Positions 11,823 through 22,530 of a DNA stretch of 64,000 nucleotides are shown piece after piece (within the stretch, counting starts at the first letter, position 1; each line of letters opens with the position of its first letter). The notes beneath the pieces were generated by a model. It ran no database searches. It was not told where the DNA came from and was given only the letters and a program-made list of their open reading frames with translations. The stretch comes from Laccaria trichodermophora (taxonomy: Eukaryota; Basidiomycota; Agaricomycetes; Agaricales; Hydnangiaceae), in NCBI GenBank assembly GCA_018417955.1, contig JACTVC010000011.1, forward strand, positions 1,424,262 to 1,488,261. The letters are read 5' to 3'. Made by a program: the position numbers and the translations under genes.

Positions 11823-13551
11823 TTGAAAACGATGAAAGCGAAGACGTCCAAACCCGAGCGCAACACGCGGAATAAGTCTACATACACAGCTGCAAGGATC
11901 CCTCGCCAAACGCCATACAAAATTAAGCGTGCTGCTCTATCCACGCTGACGAAGACGCGTCTCTGGCAGGCGAACGTTACTACAACGCCTGGAGGTAGTG
12001 ATACTGTGTCACGCTCACGCCACAGCTTGTAAAGCGGACATAATGGACACCGAACGCGTATTCGCGACAACCACAAGAGGGACTACAGAAGCAGAGACGT
12101 TGCCTGCAAATTTGGGTATCGAAATGACAGGAACTATACGCCTATCGAATAACGCCAATACCACGACCGACGTCTCGATTGATACACACGACGAAGACAG
12201 AGGGATAGCAAGGGAGAGCGTTTCGGATGGTAGCGTATCGTTGACTACTACGTGGAGCGATGGTCAAGGTACGTATCCATCCTCTCAAGGTCCTAATCGT
12301 GTGCTAACTGTTATGTACAGCGTTAAGAGGGAGAGCTACACGTCATGGAGCAGACCCCGAGCGGCTAAACATCAGCGTGAAATCGAACTTCATATACCCA
12401 ACTACATCCGATACCGCCTCTCGTTCGCGCGCAAACTCCCCTGTTCCAGAGAGATTTGCGTCCGTTAACGCGTTGAGGTTGCTTCCGCAGATATCGACGA
12501 GCTGGGCTCATTTTTACCAGTGGTCCTCATCTATTGGAGCTGTCGACTCCGAAACGAACGACAACCCAGGCCAAGATACAATCGCAGATCCGACGACCAA
12601 CACCAACCCCTCCTTCAGTTCCTCGTCAAACGGCTATTACAACTGCAATGAAATTACAGTAAAGTCATTATACGAAGCCGCGCGTCTGTTGCCCAGGCAG
12701 ATTTACTACAATCTATTGCTTCTGAGGTTTCCAATGTGGTACCATTCGAGGACCGCTGGGACGGATTCGAATTTGGACTCATTGTCGAAGGATTGGGAAA
12801 TACTGAACGGCGCATCTGCTTTTTTGATATCGTGCGTCATATTTTCTGTTTTTAAGTGCGGTAAAGCTAAAAACAAGTAACATCGTAGTGCTATTTTAAC
12901 GTTATTGCAAATACCCCAAGCGTCCAATGACCCTATTACGAAGAACATTGCGCAACTTTCTTTGATATGCGCGTTGATGGGTCTTGTATATGGATATCTA
13001 TATATGATGAGATTTGGGACGATGAGGAGCATGTTTCGATCGTCGAAATGGGAAGAGGTGCGTGTTTGTGTTCAAGAATAAAGGGAAAAAATTAATATTA
13101 ACCGATTCGGCTGCTGGTAGGAAGTAAGGGGGACAAGTTCCGCTACATGGTGGAATGTTCACGTTTTACTGGCGATGCCGGCGGTATCGACGTCTTGGTA
13201 TTGTTTACCTCCAGACTCCATCATCGGCCTGACGCTTTATTTATTTATTTATTTTCCAACAGGTCATTGCTCCTCTTCCTCGCGTCCATCATTTCATTTG
13301 TCTGGCTTGACGGATCAGTGAACGATTCTTCCCCACCGTTAAACGCAACGGCGGGTCTGGGTCCACGGGTGGCTGTCACGGGGGTCTGGGTGATTGGGAT
13401 GGTGTATTTCACGATGATAATGAAGACGTTGGCAAGGTATGACAGGGAATTGCGTGAGATGAGCGCGGACGTGGAGATGAGTTCGGGTGCCTTTCCCTTG
13501 CCGAATGGGGAGCCGGAGGAGCGGAACAGGGAGGTGGAGGAGGAGCAGTGA
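11823..13551 (+). CDS. Multi-pass membrane protein of an expanded Agaricomycete family
   Basis: Proposed exons are 11823-11994, 12035-12268, 12321-12860, 12921-13057, 13121-13197 and 13263-13551. Every junction from 12268 onward is GT-AG and keeps the frame. The N-terminal half is hydrophilic and Thr/Ser-rich. The C-terminal half has several hydrophobic segments: GASAFLISCVIFSV, AQLSLICALMGLVYGYLYMM, HVLLAMPAVSTSWSLLLFLA and VAVTGVWVIGMVYFTMIM, separated by features such as RFGTMR and LGPRVAV. The tail is acidic and ends in EVEEEQ. I recall this arrangement (DPITK..., SLICALM, RFGTM, LLAMPA) from many agaric predicted proteins of unknown function. The first exon and true start are uncertain, and more exons may lie upstream. 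The last intron carries a TTTA microsatellite. The 3' end lies inside the inverted repeat and is duplicated at 63735-64000. Confidence 0.6.
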
Positions 13552-14664
13552 AGAGTTTGTATTTCTTGTCGAACAATATTTCTTGACGAACAGTATCATT
13601 TGTATCATATTTCTTGACAAACAGCAGCACCTGACGAATAGCATTCCATGCGCTGAAACACCAATATTATATTTGAAAGTTCATCGACTATGTAAATCCC
13701 CTGGATGCACTTCTACCCCCAAGGCGTTTACGTTCGCCATAACCGATTATTTGCATATGTTTCCTCGCTCGCGTGCGTAGACTCATCGTTTGTATGACGT
13801 TGGGAGACCTTGACAATCACATGTTTGCGCTCTTGTGCTGTTAAATTTTTTTCATTAAGTCGATCTACCGAACTACCATGGAAATGGAAATCCACCCATC
13901 CATCTTCGAGCAAAAAATACAGCACCTTGCCTCCGAATTGAGAAACGATCACTTAGGTTTCGACTGGTCAAACCTTCTCAATGCGGCAGAGAAATTCACC
14001 GAGGCCTTCGAAAACTTTGAAAAGGCAGATAAGACAGCCGACGAAGCTTTAGATGAACACAACTTGCAATTGGAGCTTGAAGCTGCCGCCGCTGAGCAAG
14101 ATACAAGTATAGGTAGCCGGTCTAAAAAAAAAATTGCATTCATTGCTAACACGTTCCCTATCATAGGTACACAAAATCACAAATTACGTCTCAAGGTTGC
14201 ACATCAACGACGTACCAACATCATCGACACACTACTTCCTACTGCATTAGAAAAAGCCGGCGGTTTAAAAAGCACGGCACAGAAACTCAAAAGACGTGTG
14301 CGCGACTTACTGGCCCGAGTGGACACCTTTAGGAAGGAGGTAGATGACTTACGAAAGGAGATTGACGATGCAGTGGAATATGCAGCGGATAACGTAACCG
14401 AGATGGAAGCTGATCATACAGTCATTATTGAAAATATGCTGTAAATAATTGCACGCAGAACAACGCAATGAAAGAATGGAGGCAGATACAATGGTTATAG
14501 GGAAAAAATCAACATACTAGAAGTGTGCCTTGCTTATCAGCCAGGAATTGGAAGTTGCCTCACATGGTCCGTAATTGGAGCTTTAGAGGCAAACACGGTG
14601 GTGGTGGTTAAAAAAACCAGGACTCGTATTGCCATGCGAAGCAATGGCCCGCATCCCGCAAGTC
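13286..14664 (+). repeat. Long near-identical inverted repeat, left copy
   Basis: Positions here correspond to 77286 minus x in the right copy (62622-64000). Translations on both strands are the same in the two copies apart from one observed base difference, which changes Val to Ile in the small coiled-coil protein. The match ends abruptly at 14664/62622, and the right copy is cut by the window edge, so the repeat is at least 1,379 bp. It holds the last exon of the membrane gene, a spacer and the whole coiled-coil gene. Confidence 0.95.
13878..14444 (+). CDS. Small helical/coiled-coil protein, left copy
   Basis: The frame opens at ATG 13878 in a good context (ACCATGG) and closes at TAA 14444. 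Read straight through it gives 188 residues. However, 14113-14166 has all the marks of a 54-nt intron: GT donor, a branch-like GCTAAC and a TAG acceptor. Removing it keeps the frame and joins DTSIG to TQNHK, giving 170 residues without the lysine-rich insert. The protein is rich in Glu, Lys and Leu, with a likely coiled coil near the C-terminus (DLLARVDTFRKEVDDLRKE). There is no signal peptide or membrane segment and no family was recognised. An inverted copy differing by one residue lies at 62842-63408. It sits downstream of, and in the same direction as, the membrane gene. Confidence 0.6.
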   Translation: MEMEIHPSIFEQKIQHLASELRNDHLGFDWSNLLNAAEKFTEAFENFEKADKTADEALDEHNLQLELEAAAAEQDTSIGSRSKKKIAFIANTFPIIGTQNHKLRLKVAHQRRTNIIDTLLPTALEKAGGLKSTAQKLKRRVRDLLARVDTFRKEVDDLRKEIDDAVEYAADNVTEMEADHTVIIENML

Positions 14665-14670
14665 TACTGA

Positions 14671-15721
14671 TGTGACTGCTACTATCGAGCAGAAACACAT
14701 TTCCTGATGTTTACACAATTCCAAGACATCGTGGAGGGTGATGTCCCAATGCTGGAATCCCTTTCTATCGTCAACATACCGATAATAACTCTGGGATTGC
14801 AAGTGTTTTCCTCAACTGTGAGACCCTGGAAAAAATCTTCGGGTATCCTCTCAGCTCCAAAACTGCGAAGGCTTTCTTTAACAAATTTCAGAGAAAATCT
14901 CCTCGACTTGCCAGTACGTTGGTCGCGGTTTACTCACCTCAAATTGGACAGAGAGGGTTTGACTCAGCCCTCATACAGGCTAAGGGGCCTTAGGTACAGC
15001 CAAGTTGTTCATGTATTGAAGAAATGCCCACTCCTCGTGAGTTGTAGTATCCGTCTTCAACCTGGACACACCAGATCCGATGCTTCCAGTCTTGAAATGT
15101 CTCCCAGCCAGTACACCTTTACTCTCCCTCTTCTCCAGCACTTCGCCCTCAGCCTCAGTGGCAGATCAGATGAGGCTTTCTTGAAATACCTCAATTTACC
15201 GGCTCTCCGTCATGTTGAGATCATTCAAAAGACGCATCGTGGGCATGAAGCACCAGGGAACCAAAACTCCGTCTTGATGGACTTCCTCTCTCACAATGGT
15301 GTCAAGTTGAAAAAACTTTTCATTGAAATGCGGGCAATGTCGCAAGATGAGCTTATACGTTGCTTGAAATCAGTGCCATTTGTCACCCATCTCCACCTCA
15401 ATAATTTTGAATCTGGTTCTGTTGATGAGGAAGTCGCCGACCGCCTCACTCCTTCTGGCAGAAACCCTGACTATCTCTGCCCTTTGCTTGAAGAATTTCA
15501 TTGCGGAGGGTCGCAATGTGCAAGCTAAGATGCCAAGCTTCTCTGAAGCACATCTGTTATCCTTCGTTTTAGAGCGGCGAGCGTTCAAAAACGGGGGAGT
15601 GCTGAAACGAGTCAATGTTGTTTTTCACAGAAAGCCTCCAGAGAACATAAAAGAGTTCATTGAGGCTTCTCTGAAAACCGTACCCCGGGAATGGTCATTG
15701 GTGGGGCTATATCGATTTTAA
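14671..15721 (+). pseudogene. F-box/LRR protein, C-terminal remnant with frameshift
   Basis: The translation from 14671 (ATG 14707) has the leucine-rich repeat pattern of agaric F-box proteins: PMLESLSIVNIP, APKLRRLSLTNF, FTHLKLDREGL, LPALRHVEIIQ, VTHLHLNNFESG, CPLLEEFHCG. The N-terminal F-box half is missing. Family-like sequence begins only 7 bp after the inverted-repeat boundary, so the gene was cut there. Near 15527 a 13-nt insertion with a TAA interrupts what would read ASFSEAHLLSFVLERR; without it the frame continues to the stop at 15719-15721. Both defects argue for a dead copy. A 5' half was not found in the window. Confidence 0.7.
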
Positions 15722-16178
15722 ATTTGAGGGCCTTAATTATAAGGCTGCCGATCGCATTTATCTTGAATCCGGGTTCGGGCATGGACCAACTACAGCTGTA
15801 AATGTCAAATACATGCTGAAGGAGTCAATGGGTAGAGTCGGTGGTATCTTCTTGTCTCCTCGGAAGGGCCTGGAGTCGGACTCAGGCTCGGAAGGCTCGG
15901 ACTACCCGTCCCCTTGTTTCACACGGCAGTCTTTTTTTGAAAAATGATCGGGTATTTTTTTCTTGTATACGATTCTCATGATAATGTACATGGGACAGCG
16001 AGTAATCAGGAATGAGCAAAAGCAAAACACTTATTGTTGACCGTGACAAATTGTTGACCACCTCGTGACCGCCGCAGACCCCTGAGAACGTCGATGGCGT
16101 TGGTCTCGCCATGTCATTGGCATTCTTCATGTTAACGACGCTATGACACCAGCAGCGACGAAGGAACAACGTTAAGCC
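15722..16178. other. Intergenic, 5' region of the next gene
   Basis: No coding signal was found. There is a small direct repetition of a GGACTCAGGCTCGGA-like unit around 15870-15900. No TATA box could be assigned confidently. Confidence 0.4.
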
Positions 16179-17605
16179 ATGCCCAACTCCAAATTCTTGT
16201 TCATTTTGTCTTTCGTCGCTCTCAGCAATGGTCAGCAGAACATCACTGTCGACGACGGCGATAGCTCGATCGTCTACGCACCGAGGGGCAGCTGGAATAC
16301 AGTATCGGACCTCATGGATGTTGGTGGCGCCCATAAAGTCACCACCAATCCAGTCGCCACGGCTACGTTCACTTTCACAGGTTCGAATTCTTCCTTGTAT
16401 CCTTTCCCCGATAAGCGTCAGAATCTTGACGTCGTCATTCTTTCTTCTCTTAGGCGATGCTATCTACTACTCATCTGGGATGTGGCCGTTTACAATCAAC
16501 ACCTGGATCTCGTTGGACGGAGGATCGCCAACCTTGGTTGATTTAACCGACCACTCGTCAGAGGAGCTTAGAGACGGACCCGAGACTGTCGCGTCCAGCA
16601 TTGTCTGGAGTCAAACGGGCTTGGATGACACAATACAACACACCCTCGTCATATCCGTCGGTCCTGGGCAGGAGTATGCCATCGTTGACTCGTTGATGTA
16701 CGTCCACCACGCACCTTGATCGTCATGCCTTGTTTTATTTTTTCTGCAGATTTACAGCTACAGATGACACCACCACCACATCCGCGTCGACGAGTACAGC
16801 CACCACATCCACCTCAAGCAGCAGCAGCGCCGCATCAACACCAACATCCTCCTCTGACATTGACGATACCCCCAGCGCTAAAAAAGGCCTGTCCATCGCC
16901 CTCGGTCTCGTCCTGACCATCTTTGGCCTCCTCGTCGCGGGCGCGATCGTCTGGTTTTATCGTCGCAGGAGACAGAAACGTGAAGCAGAAACTATGTGGG
17001 CTGGCGATAGAGTCGTCACCGGCGACAATCTGGATTGGCAGGCACCTCCGATGATGGGCATGGCGACGGACAATGGGCCCTTGTTTTTAGGAGGAGCCGG
17101 AGCCGGAGCCATGATTGAGACACCGCTGTCAAGATCGAGCTCAAAAAGCAGTGGGAGGACGTTACCTCCATCTGAAAACTTGGCAGGGAGAGGTGCGAGG
17201 TCCAAGTCCATACATCGACCTTACGTGTTTGGAACTTCGCCGTCGTCGTCAAGGCCGCCCAGGGTATTTCCCTCCGGCGGGGCGACAGCGGCGGTTGCGT
17301 CGAGTGCAACACAACGCCAATCGAAACATAAGCCCAAACCACGGCCCAAAGCAGGACACGAGCCTACGCCCCTCACATCAATACCTGAAGCCTCGTTTTC
17401 TGCGACAAGGCCTGGGCCTGTATCTTACTTTTACTCAAACTCCCCACAAGATGGTGCTCGCACCTTATCTCCTGCCTCTTCGCAAGGGGCTTTACCCGCA
17501 GTTGCAGTATCATCATCGCCATCGGATACCTCACTCCCAAACCCTTCTTCATCAATGGAACCGTGGACATACCCCCAACCCTTAATGTTTACCCCCGTCT
17601 CTTGA
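16179..17605 (+). CDS. Single-pass surface protein, type 1 family, member 1
   Basis: Exons are 16179-16380, 16454-16697 and 16750-17605, all with GT-AG junctions. The product has a signal peptide (FLFILSFVALSNGQ) and an ectodomain that opens with NITVDDGDSSIVYAPRGSW and contains TFTG, IYYSSGMWPF and SLDGG motifs. A Thr/Ser stalk follows, then one transmembrane helix (LSIALGLVLTIFGLLVAGAI) with a stop-transfer WFYRRRRQKR, and a long Ser/Pro-rich cytoplasmic tail. The ectodomain looks like a galactose-binding-type beta-sandwich common in agaric membrane proteins. That assignment is by pattern and no ligand is known. Three paralogues lie in this window (22531-23954, 27406-28285, 28922-30242) with introns at the same two positions. 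A role in sensing wall or extracellular sugars is only a guess. Confidence 0.85.
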
Positions 17606-18450
17606 TCTGTTTATCGCTATGCACCCTCACCTCTATGGCTTATGATTCAAGTTATCGCCTCCTCCCCTTCAACTCATGATTTGTGTACTCATAGACGACC
17701 GGCTACGATTTGGACTACGTATAAATTGGAATGGCTGTTGTATTTGTTTTTTCCCTCGTCTTCGTACTTCTAAATTGGACTTCACTTTCGAACAGAGATG
17801 GCGCGACGGAGACTCTATACATGTAGTAAACGGCCCAGCTTTGGCGCCCGAGCCAAATAATACCAAATGCAAACTCGTTCCAACTTCCAAGTTACACTTT
17901 CAACTTTTCAATTATCGGCTTACCGAGGCCAGTGTGGCCCATCCCACTGATTAGGCTCACGCTTGGCCGACTAAGCACCCTGATGGAAGTAAGCCCCAGC
18001 ATATTAGGTCTTCGACAAAGGGGAACCGATATGAAGATGTTTGGTCAAGTTACCGTCTGTCAGACTTGGTTCGCTAACGTTGATGGGGGGAGATATAGTG
18101 GGGGGACGGTATGCCTTTGATATGAGTTTCACCTATTCTCACGATTTTTAGAAATCTTTCATCGCGTCGCGGCGTTTGTATTTCCAGGCAATGGGGAGGC
18201 CTCTTCCTTTTCTTATGTTTGTATAGAATCATTTAAAATGCCCACAGCCCGAAATAGGTAAGCCCTTTTCCCTTTCAGGTCTTGTCCGAATCATCCGAAT
18301 CCGCCGAATTTCAGGGATCCTGTGTTGGCGGTGTCTTTCCGCAGAGCATCAATTATAGTTGGTTTCCCCTCGCCAAGGACGCTCAAGCCGCTATAAAGGT
18401 GTGTGTTTGTGTTGACGTTTTAGAGCCTGTGAAGTACAAAGCTCCTCCTC
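17606..18450. other. Intergenic
   Basis: No coding signal, tRNA or clear repeat was seen. It separates the surface-protein gene from a same-strand F-box gene. Confidence 0.4.
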
Positions 18451-19635
18451 ATGGCTCTTCCAACAGAAATATGGCTCCGCATCTTTCGAGCTGCAACCAT
18501 AACGAGAGACTCTCCCCAGCCGCTAGAAACGCACTATCTCCCTTTCCGCACCCTGTTTAGCTCTACTCCACATCTTGGTCTTACTGAAGAAAATCAAGCA
18601 TGGACCACCAAGGCATCTTTAACTCTTGTCTGCAAATATTGGCGAGAACTCTCACTCCAGTACATGTACGAGACCGTATACGTAGGAGAGCACTTGATCT
18701 TATTGCTTGGCGTTCTCAAGAGATCAGAAAAGGCAGCTGTAGGGAAGGGATATGGGCACAACGTACGGCGCATCGTTCTCTCATCCTGGAAGATTGAATG
18801 GCCGAGTCCAAAGCACCTCACGAATATCATACACCATTGCCCCAATGCCACCATCCTTGTGAAGCGTGACGACGACACCTCTCCACTATTCCTACCCAAC
18901 CTCAGCCTTTCCCAATTCAGGCGTTTCGATTGGCAATATGCCCGCGGCTTCAATGTCGACCCCCAACATTTTTATCTCGACCACGGTCTTGACTTTGTCC
19001 GAAATACGGTCGCTGCTGCCCACAACCTCCAATATCTACTAATCGACATCCGTTGCGCCGCATCCCGATCCTCTAAGTATCCTCCAACGAAAATTACGTT
19101 ACCAAATCTCTCTATCCTCCATGTGCGGGGCCTTAACTCGAACTTACGCCGAGAGATTGAGGGCTGGTCTTTTCCCAAGCTCACGCACATCATCACAGAC
19201 TGCAGCCTTATGTGGTATACCCCTTCAGCCTTGTTCAATTCCCAGATTGAGGTCATAGAGTTCCTACGGGACGCAATGTTGGTGGAATTGGTCCCTCTCG
19301 GAATTGTCGAGCGATGCCCTGTCCTCCGTGAGCTCAACTACTCGCCAGAGTTCATGCGATTCCCGGTCTCTCACATCTTGCACATTGGACTGAAGTGCAT
19401 CGGTCTTCACGCGGGATCGAATTTAGATCAGCCAGTTGCTGATTTACGGAAACGTTATCAACAACATTTCGATGACGTTATGGAGACGTCCTTGCCAGCA
19501 CTCCAGGTCATCGTACTCTACGGAGACTGGTCTCTGATTACTGAAAGTAATTGGTTTCCCCTTGTCGTGAAGAAGGTGATTGGTCGTGGATGTCGGTTGG
19601 AGTATCCTGATGGTTCGCAAGTTATTGATTCGTGA
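18451..19635 (+). CDS. F-box protein
   Basis: A single open frame of 394 residues starts MALPTEIWLRIFRAAT, a canonical F-box opening (LPxEIxxxIF). A Trp-containing second helix follows (LVCKYWRELSLQYMYETV), typical of agaric F-box proteins. The rest carries irregular leucine-rich segments such as LPNLSILHVRGL and CPVLRELNYSPEF. F-box proteins recruit substrates to SCF ubiquitin ligases through Skp1; the substrate here is unknown. The frame is intact without introns. Such genes are numerous and fast-evolving in Agaricomycetes, and nothing ties this one to its neighbours. Confidence 0.85.
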   Translation: MALPTEIWLRIFRAATITRDSPQPLETHYLPFRTLFSSTPHLGLTEENQAWTTKASLTLVCKYWRELSLQYMYETVYVGEHLILLLGVLKRSEKAAVGKGYGHNVRRIVLSSWKIEWPSPKHLTNIIHHCPNATILVKRDDDTSPLFLPNLSLSQFRRFDWQYARGFNVDPQHFYLDHGLDFVRNTVAAAHNLQYLLIDIRCAASRSSKYPPTKITLPNLSILHVRGLNSNLRREIEGWSFPKLTHIITDCSLMWYTPSALFNSQIEVIEFLRDAMLVELVPLGIVERCPVLRELNYSPEFMRFPVSHILHIGLKCIGLHAGSNLDQPVADLRKRYQQHFDDVMETSLPALQVIVLYGDWSLITESNWFPLVVKKVIGRGCRLEYPDGSQVIDS

Positions 19636-20547
19636 TCTTGTCGTGATCTGCGAATGTGAGTATTTGTATACTCACCCCTTCACGAATACGGAGAAAGGTA
19701 AATCGATTCACAACTTGTCACTGAAGCTGGAGCCACTCAGAAAGAAGAAGAAAAGGCTAATTCGCAGCTTATCTCAGCCTTATAGTCAGTGTTCAGCCAC
19801 TCGGAAGTCGACGCTCGCGGCTTAAACCAGAAACGTTATGGCTTGTAACCAACTGTCCCGTTAATCATGTGATGCGGCGCGTCGACAAAACACCGCACGG
19901 TTTCTTGTCGAAGCCTTACGATTGTTTACCTTATGTTTTGCATCATTTTATGGAATCTAAATCAAATTAGACACTCTTCAGGGTCTTTCGTATCTAAAAA
20001 CACAAAAAGTTGGTAGATAAGTATTGTAAGTTTGTCAAAAGTTTGTAAGTCATTTTATGAGGACGAAGGGTTACGGGAGTAGAGAATTCGGCACCAGAGA
20101 ACAAGGTCACATTGATTCCGAGATTGCTTCAATCTGTCAAGCATTCCGTTCTGTCTCCGCCCTGGTATTTATTTTTACACACCGTCATTGACACTGCCTG
20201 CAGCATGCGCAGGCTGTGGAAAGCGTACCTCGGAATGGAATGTATGATACCTTGACTTTTACGAAGCAGTAATACTACCTGAGTTTTGGTTTCTACAACA
20301 TCAAGCTTTCGCAGTTGGTTTGGATTATTTCCACCATAATTTATTGATCTATTGCTCCCGTAACGCCGTTGCTACAAATGGGGTTTTTTGCGTCGGGCTG
20401 TGCCGTGCCGCACGCCATGAGGAAAAGTAGGTACTCCAACACTCACTTGCCCTGACCAGCCTAAAAACGCTCATTGAATTGACATGTCTGTACCTTTCCC
20501 ACCAACCACGATCACTGTCTTGTCGACCTTGTCTCTTCCGTGCTAGT
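19636..20547. other. Intergenic
   Basis: No coding signal was found beyond short random frames. There is an A/T-rich stretch around 19900-20060. Nothing regulatory could be assigned. Confidence 0.4.
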
Positions 20548-21760
20548 ATGCCGCTCAGAGTAGCGGCCATACTACTCCCTTTCGCGGCATCTTGCTTCGC
20601 TCTACAAGTAATTACACCCAACGCTTTGTCTGGGTGGACAAGTGAAGAACCTCAAACGTACGTGTTCTTCCGGCCTGGAGCTACCACCGTTGATTTCATG
20701 AATTCGATTGGGACTATAGGATCTCCTGGCAGCGCGTTGTCACCGACCCAGCTAACTTTACTATTGTTCTCACTAACCAGGTGAAGTAAGGCCACGCGGG
20801 CACCACGCACCTCGCTTTCATACACGTCGCTGACGTGTTACCATTGTCCAGAACCGCACGCTCTTTCCAAATGACGAGGTTCTCCTCCCTGATGTCGACA
20901 GCACCCTTTTGTCTGCGGATATCGAACCACCTGTGAGTGGGTGGCCCACAGCAGGTGCCGGGTATCGCATCAACCTCGTTTTAAGTCCCAACGACCTTGC
21001 TTCCATTTTCGCCCAATCCGACCAGTTTTCTATCGTCGAGACAACAGCGTCCTCTACCACTTCTACTACCACAACGAGTTCCACTTCGCCAACAACCTCA
21101 TCCACCACTAGCGCCACTATGATCAGCACAAGCATGTCCACGTCCTCATCCTCGTCCTCATCCCCATACCCATCAGCAGACCCCGAAGCGGATTACGACA
21201 GGGCTTCCACTCGACGCGTCGTGCGGATCACAATAGGGATAGTATGCACCGTCATTGCACTTGGTATTTTGCCCTTGCTGTGGTGGTACCTTGTCCGAAA
21301 AAAACAGGCGAAGGCAAGAGAGAGGCGTCAAGCTATTCGGAATTGGACCATCGACGATTCCGACCTTCCCGATGGTACTGGTCCGAGGACAGCGCTCATT
21401 GGAACTCATGAAGGCGGCTACGACCCCAGCGAGCACGGATGGTATGATCCATACAAGCCTTATGACCCATATATTGAAGCGAAGGGGCCAAATCCTACCA
21501 ACAAGGACCAACCTGCCACAATGCCGAGGACTTCCTCTCCGCCGAAAAGCCATGTACCTCTGGCACAAGCCCGTCCCAGAAACAGCACCCAAGTAGGGGG
21601 AAGCCAGCCTCGAGCTGGCAATGTTCGAACCAGTGATAACAGAAAATCGTGGACGTTGGAGGGAAGGGAATACAGAAGAAGCACCTTGGGCATGTCAGTC
21701 TACACCAGCGACTCGGAGGACGTCGATGTTCCTTTAGAGACTGCGAATACTGGTCGATGA
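20548..21760 (+). CDS. Kre9/KNH1-like single-pass surface protein, member 1
   Basis: Exons are 20548-20657, 20720-20780 and 20852-21760 (GT-AG). The product has a signal peptide (AAILLPFAASCFA), then the ectodomain pattern of the Ser/Thr-rich Kre9/KNH1-type family: LSGWTSEEPQT joined by splicing to ISWQRVVTDPANFTIVLTNQ, and later VSGWPTAGAGYRINLVLS. A long Thr/Ser stalk precedes one transmembrane helix (TIGIVCTVIALGILPLLWWY) with a basic anchor (VRKKQAKARERR) and a soluble tail. Family members act at the cell surface in fungal wall assembly or signalling; the specific role here is unknown. Its paralogue at 30865-31977 has the same two intron positions. Confidence 0.85.
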
Positions 21761-22530
21761 TCCAGCTTGGATGGATTCGCCGCAAATACTGGGACTGTGT
21801 TCGCGGTTATCTCCTACCACTACGAGATATCGTAGTCGGCATATCGAGTAGACTTACTCAGGGAGGGTGAAGTCGGGGACGTTGGTTTGCGCAACGAAGA
21901 TCGCTGGCACTGGCACGTGCATGATCAAAGTCGCGTTTGACGCCAAGCACGGCCACATACAAATCTTTGCATATCCATATCTTAAATAACACGTTTGGAT
22001 CGCACTAGAGTTACAGCCCACTCTTCTTCAATTGTGAACATGTAGGAAGTGAACTTTTTTGAGACGAAGCAACCCCCTGCGAACTCGACTGACTGATTCG
22101 CAGGATTGTTTTATCTGATACCCCAGAATAGGATCTACCCCCGTGCGAGAGGACATCCGCCATCTGCTGTCAAAGCTAAGCAGAGCCCAGTATCAAGTCG
22201 CTTCGGGAATGATAAATACTTTATGCAAGTAATATCAATTACGTAGAATGGAGTCCAGCCCCTCCATATCAGAAAAAAGTCCCATACAGGTAAGCCCCGC
22301 TTTTAGCTATGTGTAAGATACATGTGCTTGATAGACGAATGAATTAAATGTACCATATATATCTCAATTACTCTATGACCTTCATGTCCATCTCATTTCA
22401 TTACCTAGAACGATAATACACAGTTCCATCCTTAGCTCTACTCGTGGTGGAAGTACCGACGGACGTCGATGATGAAGGTGCTCTTGTGTGTTTGCTGGAA
22501 GAAGAGTATGAAGAAGAGTGATAGATCCTC
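21761..22530. other. Intergenic between convergent genes
   Basis: This lies between the 3' ends of the Kre9-like gene and the minus-strand surface-protein gene. No open frame of interest was found. Confidence 0.4.

Noticed and set aside
20080..20102. GAATTCGGCACCAGAG, similar to a cDNA cloning adapter
   Set aside because: It differs from the usual adapter (GAATTCGGCACGAG) and is embedded in normal intergenic DNA; probably chance.
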